64,000 bases of DNA from positions 3,094,523 to 3,158,522 of the forward strand of contig CM043790.1 of NCBI GenBank assembly GCA_023974075.1. The letters run 5' to 3'. The number at the start of each line of letters is the position of its first letter. Position 1 is the first letter of the stretch. A program made the position numbers and the translations under genes. This document shows positions 46,752 through 58,307 of the stretch, one piece after another. The notes below the pieces were generated by a model. That model had not been told where the DNA came from, searched no databases, and saw only the letters and a program-made list of their open reading frames with translations. Source of the stretch: Chaenocephalus aceratus (lineage: Eukaryota; Chordata; Actinopteri; Perciformes; Channichthyidae).

Positions 46752-47350
46752 CTTGGAGGCGGGGCTTCGTTTATTTCCTATACAAAAAAAGGGAAAATGT
46801 ATTTTTGGGCCCAATGAAGTCACATGACTGACATGGAAGTTGGAGTGCCATTGTTTGGCCACCAGGAAAATGTACATTGGTGCCCGGCTCACTTTGTGGG
46901 AGCTTGCCACCAAAAAAAACGTTTTCCCATTGACCATCTATTAGACTTCTTCCATTGGTGAGCACAAATACTTTTTATAACTAACATGTCGGCTGCAGCA
47001 TTCTCTGGACCTCTTCTCCGGCTCTGAACATCTTCTGAACATCAAGTTTTCTTTTCTGCAGTGATTATGTCAACACAGAAAGTATGTCTGTCTTTTTTTT
47101 ATATTTGGGAACGTAAACTGATAAGCACTACTCTTTAATGCAGTAGCATACACAGTGCCAGGCCATAGCAAACATGTAATAATACACATGCAGAGATTCA
47201 ACAATCAGACCGTCAGCTGCAGGCTGGCAATCAAAGGTGATGAGTGACATTGAGAAAAAAAAATGACTGTGTGATAACAAGACATGCCGTTCTTCTTTCC
47301 TAGTATGAGGGTAACATAGAGTTACCCAGTCAAGTATTCAGTTATTTTTA
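46752..47350. other. Anonymous non-coding stretch
   Basis: No gene supported; ORF 46,626-46,965 partly overlaps the MITE and has no domain. Confidence 0.4.
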
Positions 47351-47352
47351 TA

Positions 47353-47556
47353 TAAAAGGTCCCCTATTGTACTGTTTTTCATCAATATATTAAAGTTCTC
47401 AGATATACAAACATGTCTCTGAAGTGTTTGGCTCGAAATACCAAACAGATCATTGTAGCTTCCCATAATCGCCTCTGTTTCAGGCCTGTTTCCAAAGTGC
47501 TGATTCTCTGTCTGTTACTTTAGATGAAAATAAGGAGCCCCTCCCCACGCCCCTCT
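47353..47556 (+). mobile_element. Family E left fragment
   Basis: AAAAGGTCCCCTATTGTACTG..., then GAAATACCAAACAGATCA, matches the first 200 bp of 11,383-12,078. It is cut off by the next element at 47,559. Confidence 0.7.
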
Positions 47557-47558
47557 GA

Positions 47559-48748
47559 TGCCCCTTTCACACGGCTCGGAGCTGGAGCCTGAAAAGTAAC
47601 GTTTTTTCCTGTTCACACCGCAGAGGTGCCGCCTCTTAGCTCCGGAATCCGGTTCACTTCCAGCTCCAAAAAATTGTCGGTCTAGAGGCAAGAGCTTCGG
47701 AGCTAACGGTACGTCCACACAGCAGCTTTAAACAAATCTTCCAACGCTTCCAACGCTTCTCTGCCCATTGACTTTGAATGGGGATGACGTCACTTTGCCT
47801 CGCTTTTCGCCGAACTGCATTGTGGGGGAGCGAAGCGAAGATTTCCAGGATTTCCAGGATTTTCAGGATTCAAAAGTTGAGCAATGTTCTACTTTTGAAG
47901 CTGAGCTGGAAGCGTCAGCCAATCAAATCCCGTTTATGCAAATCTGACAGTAGAAGCGCTAGCCAATCAAACCATGTGTAAGCAGGGAGAACCAGACCGC
48001 AGTACATTTCCTCATATTCCAAACGAGAAATTACGGTAGCAAATCACCCGGTTCTTTACGACCAGAACTATTAACGGAATAAAAAACCGGAGGAACCAGG
48101 CATGGAGGGAGGTGGCAGAGACAGTGGGTGAAACTGGTAGGTTTTCGCCTGTTTGGGGAGTTTATATATATATATATTGCTCGCATAAAATCCCCGGGGT
48201 TTTTTACTTTGTATGTCGGGGGCGGGAGATTCATGTGATTGGTTGTTGGTCGCGTTGCTCGCAAAAAATCCCCAAGCTTTCAGACACGCCCAGCTCCAAG
48301 ATTTTCAAGATTTTTTAAAAGCTGCTGTGTGGACGTACCGTAAGAGGCGGCGTCGCTTAAGTCTCTCTTACGTGGGGCAGGGGCAGATTCGTTGTTGAAG
48401 TAGATGCTGAAGACCACAAAGAAGTCTTGCATTTCGCATGTGATGTTTGTAAAGTTCCAAAAGTCGTCCCTTGTAAAGTCGTCCGATGCCTTCCATTTCG
48501 TTTCGTAAGAGGATAACCAAAGCGAACAGCGCTTCAATACAATTGGCCATTGTTGTTGTTGTCGATGTGAGGGATTTCCGCGCGGTTTGGATTGTATGAA
48601 GCAGGCACATAAACGGTGACGTCATGACATAGCAGCGGCAGCTCTGGGCGGTGTGAACAGAGCGGGAGCAGAAAAGGGAGACCGGAGCTGAACCAGAAAA
48701 GCTCCCGCTCGGAGCTGGAAAGGGATAAGCGCTGGTGTGAAAGCCACA
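47559..48748. mobile_element. Harbinger-like element carrying a nested Harbinger MITE
   Basis: Starts TGCCCCTTTCACACGGCTCG and ends, in reverse complement, TGTGGCTTTCACACCAGCGC. Interior blocks (CGGAGCTGGAGCC, TTGTCGGTCTAGAGGCAAGA, GAGGCGG) match 33,060-34,048. Flanks TGA and TAA are an imperfect 3-bp duplication. The nested insertion is listed next. Confidence 0.7.
47704..48343. mobile_element. Nested PIF/Harbinger MITE (634 bp), TAA duplication
   Basis: The element 47,707-48,340 has ends CGGTACGTCCACACAGCAGC plus TTT and the exact inverse, about 23 bp. TAA is on both sides; removing it rejoins GGAGCTAAGAGGCGG as in the relative at 33,950. It contains TATATATATATA (about 48,164) and repeated GATTTCCAGGATTTTCAGGA blocks. 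Confidence 0.85.
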
Positions 48749-48824
48749 TAAGAGAGATTTGGTTACAAAGAACACAATGGTGCTCTAGGAGGAGATTCAG
48801 GTGATAAGGTGGGGGGGGAGGGGG

Positions 48825-48937
48825 GGTAATGGTTACACAAGCCAAAAAATCGTTATGACATCATAAAGTGGCCGAAATCTGATCAGCTCATTTTTAGACA
48901 GATATTTATATAAATGGATCAGGACAAAAAGAGAGAG
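48825..48937 (-). mobile_element. Family C copy without minisatellite
   Basis: Reverse complement reads CTCTTTTTGTCCTGATCCAT..., ATGAGCTGATCAGATTTCGG, TTGGCTTGTGTAACCATTAC, the same as 26,735-26,850. It is the array-free relative of the element that carries the 37-bp array. Confidence 0.7.
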
Positions 48938-48944
48938 ACAACTG

Positions 48945-49157
48945 CTGTTGTCTTTTTCCGGGCTCCGGTGATTGGCAAATCTGGGTGATGCCTTCTGATA
49001 TGATTTAGCATGTTTGGCGTGTGTTGCCATTAGCATACCGCACCGCCGACACACTGTCCTTGTCCGATCCACCACTCGCACTCCATCGTTATTGTAGTCC
49101 ACAGGGAACCCGAAATGTTCCCACACAGCTGATTTAAAAGAAGCAGGTGGGTTCTCG
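48945..49157 (-). pseudogene. hAT transposase BED zinc-finger remnant
   Basis: On the minus strand: ENPPASFKSAVWEHFGFPVD, then VCRRCG, then after a frameshift PNMLNHIRRHHPDLPITGAR. W-x-HF, CxxC and NMLxHIxRHH form a BED finger of the ZBED/hAT type. The frame is broken once and the rest of the transposase is replaced by a family-C copy. The element's right end is at 49,448. Confidence 0.75.
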
Positions 49158-49448
49158 CTCCTGTGTGTTATCTGAAATCGCCATACTAACTTTTCTTCTT
49201 CTTGTATTTTGTTCGTTTTGTTGTTGTTTCTTCTTGTTCTTCATTTGTTGTTTAAGGGCGGCTGGCAAACGGCTTTTAGGCGCAATACCGCCCCCTGGAT
49301 TATATATAGTGTAGTGAATACTGCCCCGAATGACAGACTTTTTTCCCACTCATAAAAAAAGGCGTATTCGTCGTGTGACTGCATGTGCCGAACCGTGACG
49401 TCCGAACCATCACGGTTCGGGACGAATACGGATACCGTTACACCCCTA
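49158..49448 (-). mobile_element. Terminal part of a hAT element
   Basis: Reverse complement starts TAGGGGTGTAACGGTATCCG and continues TATTCGTCCCGAACCG, a hAT-type end that leads into the BED exon. The opposite end is not found. Confidence 0.65.
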
Positions 49449-52210
49449 GTGTTAATAGATAACATTTGAAAGGGATGAGCAAACCACTCGTGCTGGAATT
49501 CTGCTGACAGAATGTTCACCTGTAATATGGCACTGAATGTGGGAATTATTATTTTAATATTTTCTCCAAGCCTAATTCCCTAATTCTAAATCCAAGCTTA
49601 GATGATATACTGATATATATATAGATATATACGAAATACTTTTCGTATGACAGATGAATACTTGTCCTGGTGCATGTTTGTAATTGGATAATGAATTCTT
49701 GTATGTGCTTCCCACTGCTGCAGAATGAATATGTGACACTGGACTGACGGTTGACAGTATGGAGCAGATGGACGGGAATGTGTGACACGGTATGGTGCGG
49801 TATGTATGTCGGCACAGTGACTTCACCATCCTACGTACATGGTCTGCAGGAGGCTCTGTGGAACCGTGCAGCCAGCCTTGGGAGGGAAGTTCCAAAACAA
49901 TCCAGGCCCCATCTAGCAGCGGGTATAAAAATAAAAGAGACAAGATCGACTGTACTGGTGCTGGTGCATTGCAGGTGCAAAGGCAGTTATAAGATCCACA
50001 GAATTATAGATGAGACCACATGCATACAACTCCACAGAGCAGAAAGCAGGTATCAATATAGGAGACAGGGATTAATAGAGTCCTGTGGAAATGGCCATAA
50101 AAGTCAAGTTTAACAATTAATAGAAGAAGACTGGATAACTGTTACTACTCCGGTAGACAGAAAGGAGTGCAACCACACAGTCATTTACATAAATAACAAC
50201 GCAGTCCCGTTTCCGAACAGACATAAAGAAGCTAATTAAAGGACAGCTCTCACAGAAACAACAGAGGAAACACATCGACATGCAAAACACAGTAACAGCA
50301 ACACTGCTTCTCCACTGGCTCCAAGCACTGCCAAACTCTATTGTTGAAAATGCCAGTGGGTGGGTGGGGGGAGGAGGGGGGGGGGGTATGCGGGGAGGGT
50401 TTGGGGACTCCAATGAGCAAGAAGTGTTGTTCAAAACAGAGAGAAGAAGAAACAGCCAGAATCACAGAAACCTCGGAATCAATAACTCTCAAGCAGCCGT
50501 GTGAACGATTAAAAACATAAGGGTCGTTTTCATCTAAAGAACAGTTAAAACTTCAGTGATGTCTTCTCATTTATGGAATGTATAAAAGTACATTTACTTA
50601 TTTACTAAGTAAATATATTATTAATTTACTTAGATTTTTTGGTACTTAACTTTGATGTTTTCTTTTCATGGCACTACTTCAATTCATTATTTTTTTTAAA
50701 GTTGCTAGTTACCTATTTAATATTATGTTTTGTTATGACTTTAACTAGCCAAAAGTTAGAGTTTGATATAATTTAATTGTCATTTATGAACATTTAGGTC
50801 ATTTTCTAATTTGTTTTAAATGGTTTTGAGATTGTTGGGTGTTATTTTCAGAGTCATTTTAGATTTTTCATTATGAGATATTGGATCAGCTCTATTTTTC
50901 TTTGATAATTATTCTGACATACTTTTACTCAAGTAACATTTTCGATGCAGGAATTTCACTTGTAACAGAGTACTTTGACTTTGTGGAGCTCTTTCACCTC
51001 TTTAGCTACTTTACCCAAAGTCAAACTGAAACAGAAATATCCAAATAACATAATGCATCTTCTTTTCAACAAGCCTGAATACTATTGGCTATCAACTGTT
51101 AGTGACAAATCTACTTTTACCTTGAAGAAAAACAGGTGTTAAGATTATATTCCACTCTGAAAGTGAGAGCTAATGTTCATTTCGTCATGTCATTCTCACA
51201 GCTGCTGAGTCACCTCCTGTGTTTACCCTGCCCTACAGAAAGGAAGCGGGTCAAGCTAGTTATCTCCTCCATAGGTCCAGTTATGGTTAATAACCAGACT
51301 AACTTCGCTGCTCCTGATGTGACCCGCTGATTATAATCAACTGATGTGAGGATGCAGGTACATCTGAAGCGCTGTAATTCTAGTTTCTTCCACACCCATA
51401 CTCATGAAAGATTCTAGTAAATAGTTAACCATTGCTGTCTAAAAAAAATCACAGTTCTAAATATGGGCTTGCTGCAGCAGTGATGAACCATGTTGAAATA
51501 AAACGAGTATTTCTCTTTGTAAATCTATTCATAAACCCTGACTGAGAATCAGAGCCGCTCCCAATGGGAAGACAGGCTCGCTCTCTAGCTGTTTGATCTG
51601 AAGTGGAAACAAAGGCAATATGTTTTATAGTTTTAAAAAGAAGGTGAACACACTTCCAGTAAGGAAACAATCAGGAGTTCTGGTTCCGTCAGAGAATTTA
51701 TGGAAGAGGACCAAACTAAAGATGGACATTGACAGTATCGCTATTCCAAAAAGAGCTGTAGGTTGTAGTCCGAGCCAAACAACAACCTTTCAAATAAATA
51801 CAATAATTGTGAGGTAATATTTCAAATCAGAGGCAGAAACTAAATACATTTACTAAAGAATTGTACAATATTCACTGAAGAAAACTGTAATGTTCACACA
51901 ACTGTATTAGGTTAGTTGAAAGTGATAATATTAAGTTTGAATAAAAAATATTAGGTTCAACTTAACATTATTGCTTTCAATTAACCTGATACTGTTATAT
52001 ATATAAATCTGTTGACACCTTTCATTTAAGTCATCGTTTCAGTTTTTTCAGTGTTGAGTTACTCATATTCTATTTGAGTACTTTCATTTTATGCTACTTC
52101 ATACCTAAAGATTTACTTTTTACTTTCATTCGTCAGCGTTACTTACTTTAAAGCTACAGATTATTAGCTCATACAGAATGATTAACATTAATCAATATTC
52201 AATAATCATA
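49449..52210. other. 2.7-kb anonymous stretch
   Basis: AT-rich, with a G-rich tract at 50,356-50,400 and short ORFs only. Possible splice-like sites near 51,225-51,295 are not convincing. Confidence 0.45.
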
Positions 52211-52745
52211 ATCAGACCCTGCGCCAGAACAAATCTACAGAGAGGGCATATGATTTTCATGGGAGGGCACACAAAACCGTCATATGCCACGGCCCAAGAT
52301 TAACTTTTGGGGGTGCTGTTCGGTAGCTTGACGTTTCATAGAGGGTGCTCAAACATGTAGGGTTTCCCATTAATGTACCGGGCGCTACAGTTTAATTTTC
52401 CACTACAACACTCCCCACGCAAATACACAGAACACCCACGACTGTTATAATGAAGGCTCGATAATCAGCTCACGGCATATAGGTGTAAACAGGAGTAATG
52501 TGCTATTTTTACAAGTGGGGGGTGGAGCAAAGATCCTCTAGGGGGGTCCAGGGGCATGCTACCCAGGGAAGATTTTTTTTTTTTTTTAATTGAAGTTAAA
52601 AGCATCAATCTGGTGCACTTTCAGAGCAAAATGAAGAGATCTATGGATACATCTCTCAACACCCATATGAAACAGTAACTGTAAGCAGATTTACTATTTC
52701 TTTATGGATATTTTACTATTCACTCCCCTTTTACACTGTATTCTT
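52211..52745 (-). mobile_element. hAT-related fragments
   Basis: 52,540-52,740 is an inverted copy of 38,650-38,880 and 11,110-11,200 (TGGTGCACTTT, GGGGCATGCTACCCAGGGAA). The preceding CAGACCCTGCGCCAGAACAA is a candidate hAT left end without a matched right end. Confidence 0.5.
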
Positions 52746-53349
52746 GTTTTACTGTCATATAGTATTGCATACCTGTTTTTACATACATCATAGCATTAAA
52801 GTTCACAGTTTATTTATAATTTAAAAATAATATATTTTTTATTTTTTATAAATAATAAAAATACGTATTTATTGGGGGAGGGCAGGAATGTGAAATGGGA
52901 GGGCCTGTAACTTGTAACAGAGGTATTCCAGGTAGAATGCAGGCTTTTGTACATATTTAAGTGCATAACTATCTTTACTTTTAGAAAGAATGTCCGACTA
53001 TTTTTACCTTTATTCCATCATGCATTAGTCTTTCAGCTGTTGCCAGTAGCGTTCAGAAACAGCAGGCAGATTTGTGGCACAGCTAACAAAAGCCCGAACC
53101 AAACTCAATCAACTTTTATGACTTTAACCTACTGCAGGCTCATCGTTCACTGCACACGGTCTGCAGATAATCACACATTATTTTCTTTAGGGCTCCTTTA
53201 GATTTAGGGCAATGGTGTTTGTTCAAAGTGCAACCGTTTTTTTCCTAAAGCAGCATCTTCAAACACATCAATGCAACGTTGTAATTCCACTTGTCTTTCA
53301 GCCCCAACACATACTCATGTATTTAGTTGGGCTGTTCTCAATGGCACTC
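52746..53349. other. Anonymous AT-rich stretch
   Basis: No gene or repeat recognised. Confidence 0.4.
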
Positions 53350-53519
53350 AATGTAAAGCCGTTGTGTCCTTGGGCAAGACACTTCACCTGAACTTGTTCC
53401 TGTGGGTATTGTCCACAGTGACCATTGCATGTATAAAAAAAATATGTGTAATGTTTATCTGTAAAGCGATTTGAGCACTGGAAAAGCGTTATAATAAATG
53501 CAAGGAATTAGTATTATTA
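53350..53519 (+). mobile_element. SINE/LINE-like 3' tail
   Basis: GTGTCCTTGGGCAAGACACT followed by GCGATTTGAGCACTGGAAAAG, CGTTATAATAAATGCAAG and a short ATT tail is a common fish retroposon tail. The 5' part is missing. Confidence 0.5.
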
Positions 53520-53581
53520 CATTTAATTTCCTGCCAGGGGCAATACAATCCACCTGTCCACATCACACCAATGCAGGGGCT

Positions 53582-53757
<176 letters not shown>

Positions 53758-53802
53758 TATGTGTGTGGGTGTATATGTGTGTGTTTGGAAGTGTGTGTAC
53801 AC

Positions 53803-53825
53803 AGCAGCAGCAGCAGCAGCAGCAA
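53803..53825. repeat. (AGC)n trinucleotide repeat
   Basis: About seven AGC triplets close to the GT tract. Confidence 0.9.
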
Positions 53826-54020
53826 CTCTTGTCTCATTTTAACATCACCCTCCTGTTGTCCTTAAACACAACATCAGCTTTAGCTTAAGAAGATTAATTC
53901 TGTTTCCTAGTCAGTTTTATATTTAGCACATCACTTAATAGCCTTGAATTGAGTACAAAAACACACACACAAACAAAAAGTGCTTGAGAATCATGCTGGA
54001 GACAGATAAAGCTGCAGTAC

Positions 54021-54122
54021 CTGTGGTGTAGTTCAGGTCCAGTGGATACAGTCGGCTGTTTCCTGCGTCCCTCAGGCTGCTCACGATGGAATAATGTACT
54101 GAGTCGCTGAGTGTGTGTGTGT
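54021..54122 (-). CDS. Candidate host exon, 102 bp
   Basis: On the minus strand a CACCCACAG acceptor and an ACCACAG|GTACTG donor bracket an open frame reading THTLSDSVHYSIVSSLRDAG then NSRLYPLDLNYTT. The other two frames have stops. The peptide looks protein-like but I do not recognise it. It could also be untranslated leader. Confidence 0.3.
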
Positions 54123-54334
54123 CTGTGGGTGCACTAAGCCAAATGAGAGAGAGGGGGAGAGTTTGCCTCCCTCTATCTCTCTATCTCCCTCCCCTCGCTG
54201 ATGATAAACAGAGAGCACGTGGCTCCACCAGTGATGCAGCACTGAGGAGAGGTGAGGAAACAGGAGTAGTAGTAACCATACCCCTTTCGTCAAAAAAGTG
54301 ACAGGTGATGTGACAGGTCACACCTCTCCCTACT

Positions 54335-54463
54335 TATGCAAATGAGCTAAGTCCCGCCCCCCATTGCGAGATCCTTTGATGTGATTGGGTACAATCATGT
54401 TAATGAGCTAAGTCCCGCCTCCCATTGTTCGAGATGCTTTTGATGTGTGTTATAACAGGTAGG
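54335..54463 (+). promoter_or_regulatory. Duplicated octamer/GC-box block
   Basis: Two copies (about 64 bp apart) of AATGAGCTAAGTCCCGCC, then CCCATTG, CGAGAT and TTTGATGTG. The first is preceded by TTATGCAAATGAG, an exact ATGCAAAT octamer. The CCGCCTCCCA core resembles the promoter cassettes at 58.2 and 59.0 kb. A regulatory role is inferred from motif content only. Confidence 0.35.
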
Positions 54464-54830
54464 TGTGAAATGCCCCCCTGTGTAATGCCTTTGTTGTTTA
54501 GTTCTTTGATGTATTGATTAAGATAGTCTCTTTTAAGTTAGGTTCTATGGCCCCTGCCCCTCACACCCCTTTGTAGTATAGTCCTTTGATGTGTGTTATA
54601 ACAGGTAGGTGTGAAAAGCCCCCTGTGTAGTGCCTTTTGTTGTCTAATTCTTTGATGTGTTGATTAAGGCAGACTCTTTGAAGTTATGTTGTCTGGCCCC
54701 TGCCCCTCAGAGCCCTTTGTTGTCTAATCTAATTAGCCTTTGATGTTTGCCCCTTTGATGTGAGGTGTTATAACAGGCAGGTGTGATTTCACACTGGTGA
54801 AAGCCTTTGATGTTAATCTAGGTGTCTCTT
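54433..54830 (+). repeat. Degenerate tandem repeat, about 150-170-bp period
   Basis: Three starts of TTTGATGTG...GTTATAACAGG(T/C)AGGTGTGA at about 54,437, 54,585 and 54,757, each followed by CTTTG(A/T)TGTT and a GTCTCTTTTGAAGTTA-like block. Similar but more decayed words recur at 57,290-57,560, beyond the hAT insertion. Confidence 0.65.
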
Positions 54831-55060
54831 TTGAAGTTATGCGTGAGACTGTCTACCCGCCCCCTCCCAGCCTCCCCCCTTTTCTCCACCCCTTCCTTAT
54901 GGCTATGACGCCAGCAGATAGTGGGGGTGGAAAGAAGTAGAAATACACTCAAACTAAATTAAAAAAGACAGGCAATTCCACTTACCAAGTCACCTTTCAA
55001 AAAAGAAAAATGGCAAGAGACGCCTCGAATGGGGTTTAATCAGCCTGTGTGACAACTTAC

Positions 55061-55240
55061 CGCCACCCGTCCGGAGCGCCAGTCAAGAAACGAATGCAGC
55101 AGCAGTGCGGGGTTAAGACGCCTACAGCCGAAAGATCTGTGCACAAACTTATCTCGTGCCCTCTTTTGGTCATGTGCGCGTTCATGTGTGTTGGAGGAGG
55201 GGCTCTGTGAGGAAGTGGCAGATTTTCCCCCCCGGTTTGA
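55061..55240 (-). other. Candidate exon with a strong splice donor
   Basis: On the minus strand TCTTTTGCAG (acceptor) and GTGGCG|GTAAGTTG (near-consensus donor) bracket 180 bp, open in two frames (one ends LLLHSFLDWRSGRVA). Could be an internal exon or 5' leader of a host gene; unidentified. Confidence 0.3.
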
Positions 55241-55302
55241 CTGCAAAAGACTCTCACTCGAACTGGTTTCTCCAAAAATGACCTACCCCCTACCCTTAAG
55301 AA

Positions 55303-57258
55303 CAATTAACCAGTGTTGGGTGTAACGCGTTACAAAAGTAACGGAGTTACAGTAATATATTACTTTTTGCTGTAACGAAGTAATGTAACGCATTACTAAT
55401 GAAATGTGGGTAATATATTACCCGTTACAATGCTCAGTAACGCAGTTACAACACATTTTAACCCAAAATGAAATGGTGTTTTGTTTTTTAACAATGTACT
55501 AACTAACATAGCGAGACATTCCGACACCAGACAAATTGTGCGGGTAGATTAGTAAACCTGGTGTTTACTCTTCAGGCTTCGCGCCGGGATCTTCGGGGCA
55601 GTTGAATGTTATGCACCCTCTATTCAAAAAAGAGAACGGAGCGAAAAATACAAACAACAAATTGTGTCAGGTGCGCGTGACCTGCTCCGCTGCGCGTGCA
55701 TCATTTCCAAAGTGCTTCCACAGCAGTGACACACATCTGTGGATAATCATGTATACGAAAATGGTTAAAGCAACCATCACTAAACGCCAGCAACACTGCA
55801 TCTACTGCAGACCGTAGCAACAGGTCAGATGGGGACATCACGTGACCCTCCGTTGTGGACACTAGCTTACTCCCGCCTGACTCACCGCCCTCAACCCCGG
55901 AGCAGCACTCTTCGTTGCCCGAAACTACGCCGCCCCTCTGCGGCCCGCAGGTGCCAGCCAGGATACCACGGCAAAACAGAGCCTGCCCAGGTAGATCTAA
56001 ACAAGTACCCCGCCTGTACAGTGGGGTTAGGTGGTCATTTTGCAGCTCGTGGTATACAAATAGACAAGGGCTAGAATATGTGAAAATAGTGCCATATTCT
56101 GCCTGCCTGTAGAAATGTTGGGTCAAAAATAATGCACTACAATAGCACAGATGCCTTCACCACGAATGGCTACAAAAAGATCACATATCCCAAGCTTATC
56201 AACGAGCTAATGTTGCAGCTGAAATGTTCTCCAGGTCACAAAGTCAGCCTCACATGATGATGATGTGATCCAGTTTTCAAGGACAGTAAACATTCTCTTC
56301 CCAGAGTATATGATGGGACCAAGGTGATGTTTAGTAGGCTACATGGTTTTAATAATACTTTTGCTTTTCAATGTTTGCCATTTCAAACCATGAGCTGGTT
56401 CAAATAATATTTGCCTTGATTTACAATATGTTCTCATTTGTTTTATCAGTACAGTTTTGAAGCTTTCGTGCTTTTCTTTGCCACAGTCCACTTTGGACTA
56501 TATGAGATATTTCAGGATTGCACTTTTAACTCACTTGAAATGTTCTCACTTGCTTGGTTTCAAAACATAACAAAGGCCATAATCTGTTCATTGGGACCAT
56601 CAATGCTATTTTTCATTGCTGTTGCCGGCCACTATTGCTCATGTAAACCTGCTACTGCTGCGCTCCCTGTAACCTCAGAGGCACCCTGAGTCATTTTGTT
56701 CTGGAACCGGGCCTGTACACGGCCATATACTAAACACACTACAGAGCCCATTCCGTGTCCTGTTATTATTCACTTCCTGTCTGCCTTCTTCTGGTGATTT
56801 ATCTGACGTCCAGCGCTCCGTCTTTTAACCTCTTTTCCTTTCTCTTTCTTGATCCTCCTTAGCAACCTTCATTATAGTCCTTGACAGTGGTCTGTACTGC
56901 TGCATTAACAACGTGTCACATGTTAAGAAGTTACAATCAGAATCGAGTATTCAACTAACCCGTGTAATACAAGTTGCTAGTAGCCTTAAGGGCCTACACA
57001 GTTGTTATGCTATACCACATCACCCTTCACTGGATGTATAATGAGCTGTACTAAACTACATGTTAGCATTTAAAATACCTAGCCATTCTTTTGCGGTTAT
57101 TTTGGTGAAAGTAACTAGAAAAGTAACTAAAGTAGTGTAACTCATTACATTTCAGAGACAGTAATTTTGTAATGTAACTTATTACTTTCAAAAGAGAGTA
57201 ATAAGTAATATGTAATATATTACATTTTGGAAGTAACTTGCCCAACACTGCAATTAAC
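55303..57258. mobile_element. hAT element (1,940 bp), TSD CAATTAAC
   Basis: CAATTAAC at 55,303-55,310 and 57,251-57,258; 10-bp perfect ends CAGTGTTGGG, followed by TGTAACGCGTTAC-type sub-terminal words shared with 36,145-36,992. The interior has several open stretches (55,602-55,817 and 55,829-56,112 plus; 55,701-56,126 minus; 56,438-56,689 plus) but no transposase motif I can name. It splits the tandem-repeat region. Confidence 0.9.
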
Positions 57259-57280
57259 ACACACACACACACACACACAC
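57257..57280. repeat. Short (CA)n tract
   Basis: Twelve CA units immediately at the hAT border, overlapping the target duplication. Confidence 0.9.
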
Positions 57281-58163
57281 GTTGGAGTTGCCCCTTGATG
57301 TGAGGATTTGAGATAAGCATGGGATGTTAATCTATATGTTAATTAAGACACTCACTAAGACACCTAAAAAACGTTATTGCCCTCTCTAGATCTGATTCAG
57401 GGTTTGTTTTAAATGATTTGTACTGGCTAAGGATGTTTCTTTTAAAGTTTTTTGTGAAACTGTTAACTACAAGGAAGTATCTGTTTGCAAAGAGGGTATT
57501 CATATTCATTTAAAAGATCTTATTTAGGTTTTAATAGTGATAACTAAGGATGTTCTCTTTAGTTGTAGGATTGTGAACTAATGTATAATTACTTTTATTT
57601 AACTATAAGAAAGTCTCTCTGAAGAGGGGAAATAATAAAACAATTTTAAAAACATGATCTTTGTCTTTTTTATAATTACTTTACACCACTATAAGGAAAC
57701 CCAATATGAAGCTGTGTGAGGTTGTATGGGTGTAATACTAGATTTTGTTGTAGGCAACAAAGAGAAGTTTTCTTTTAAAAATGTGTTTCTGCTCCATTCA
57801 CTCCATGGCGGCTCCAGTGGGGCTGATCAGAACAAAAGAAAAGCTGTAAACACTAACATACTGAATCAGCAGTCTGAGGCTACATTAAAATAGTCATTTA
57901 CAAAAACATACAAGGCTTTTTTCTGTCTACTGCAGATCAATGCAGGCTCAGAGTCTCACTCTGTGAGGGGCAAAAGATGCATAGCTAATCACCAGGATAA
58001 AGGACTCATCGTGTCCGAAGGAATCGAACTAGTCCTTATTGGGACTTTGGGAGGGGTCTTTTTTCTTTTAAAGGGGTGATCTGTCAAAGGGTATGCTGTC
58101 AATCATTCTTAAATCTCTTGAACTAGGAATCTTAGAAATGCGTCTTAATCCTCCCAATCCTAG
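57281..58163. other. Non-coding region upstream of the ORF cluster
   Basis: Contains decayed repeat words and the segment 57,382-57,423, which is repeated inverted at 61,235-61,278. No ORF. Confidence 0.5.
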
Positions 58164-58199
58164 CTCCTCCTCCTCCTCCTCCTCCTCCTCCTCCTCCTC
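58164..58199. repeat. (CTC)n trinucleotide repeat
   Basis: About twelve CTC triplets; encodes a poly-Glu run on the minus strand, judged artefactual. Confidence 0.95.
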
Positions 58200-58213
58200 A
58201 TCCCACTCAGCAT

Positions 58214-58307
58214 GACTCCGCCTCCCACTCAACATAACAAGCCCCTCCGTCCTCACCAGATCATTTAAAAGTAAGGACCCCTCAAGGACATTTGTTGAAC
58301 ACTAACC
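58214..58307 (+). promoter_or_regulatory. Promoter cassette 1
   Basis: CCGCCTCCCACTCAACATAA..., then a TATA-like CATTTAAAAG, then TAAGGACCCC and a 35-bp leader to an ATG. The same order occurs at 58,981, 59,957 and 61,498. Confidence 0.55.

Noticed and set aside
48164..48176. TATATATATA as a TATA box
   Set aside because: It lies within a Harbinger MITE and has no downstream gene.
51220..51330. Possible exon after CCCTACAG with GTCCAG donor
   Set aside because: Very short open segment, no supporting frame or homology.
58068..58256. Minus-strand ORF with a run of Glu
   Set aside because: Produced by the CTC trinucleotide repeat; no other support.
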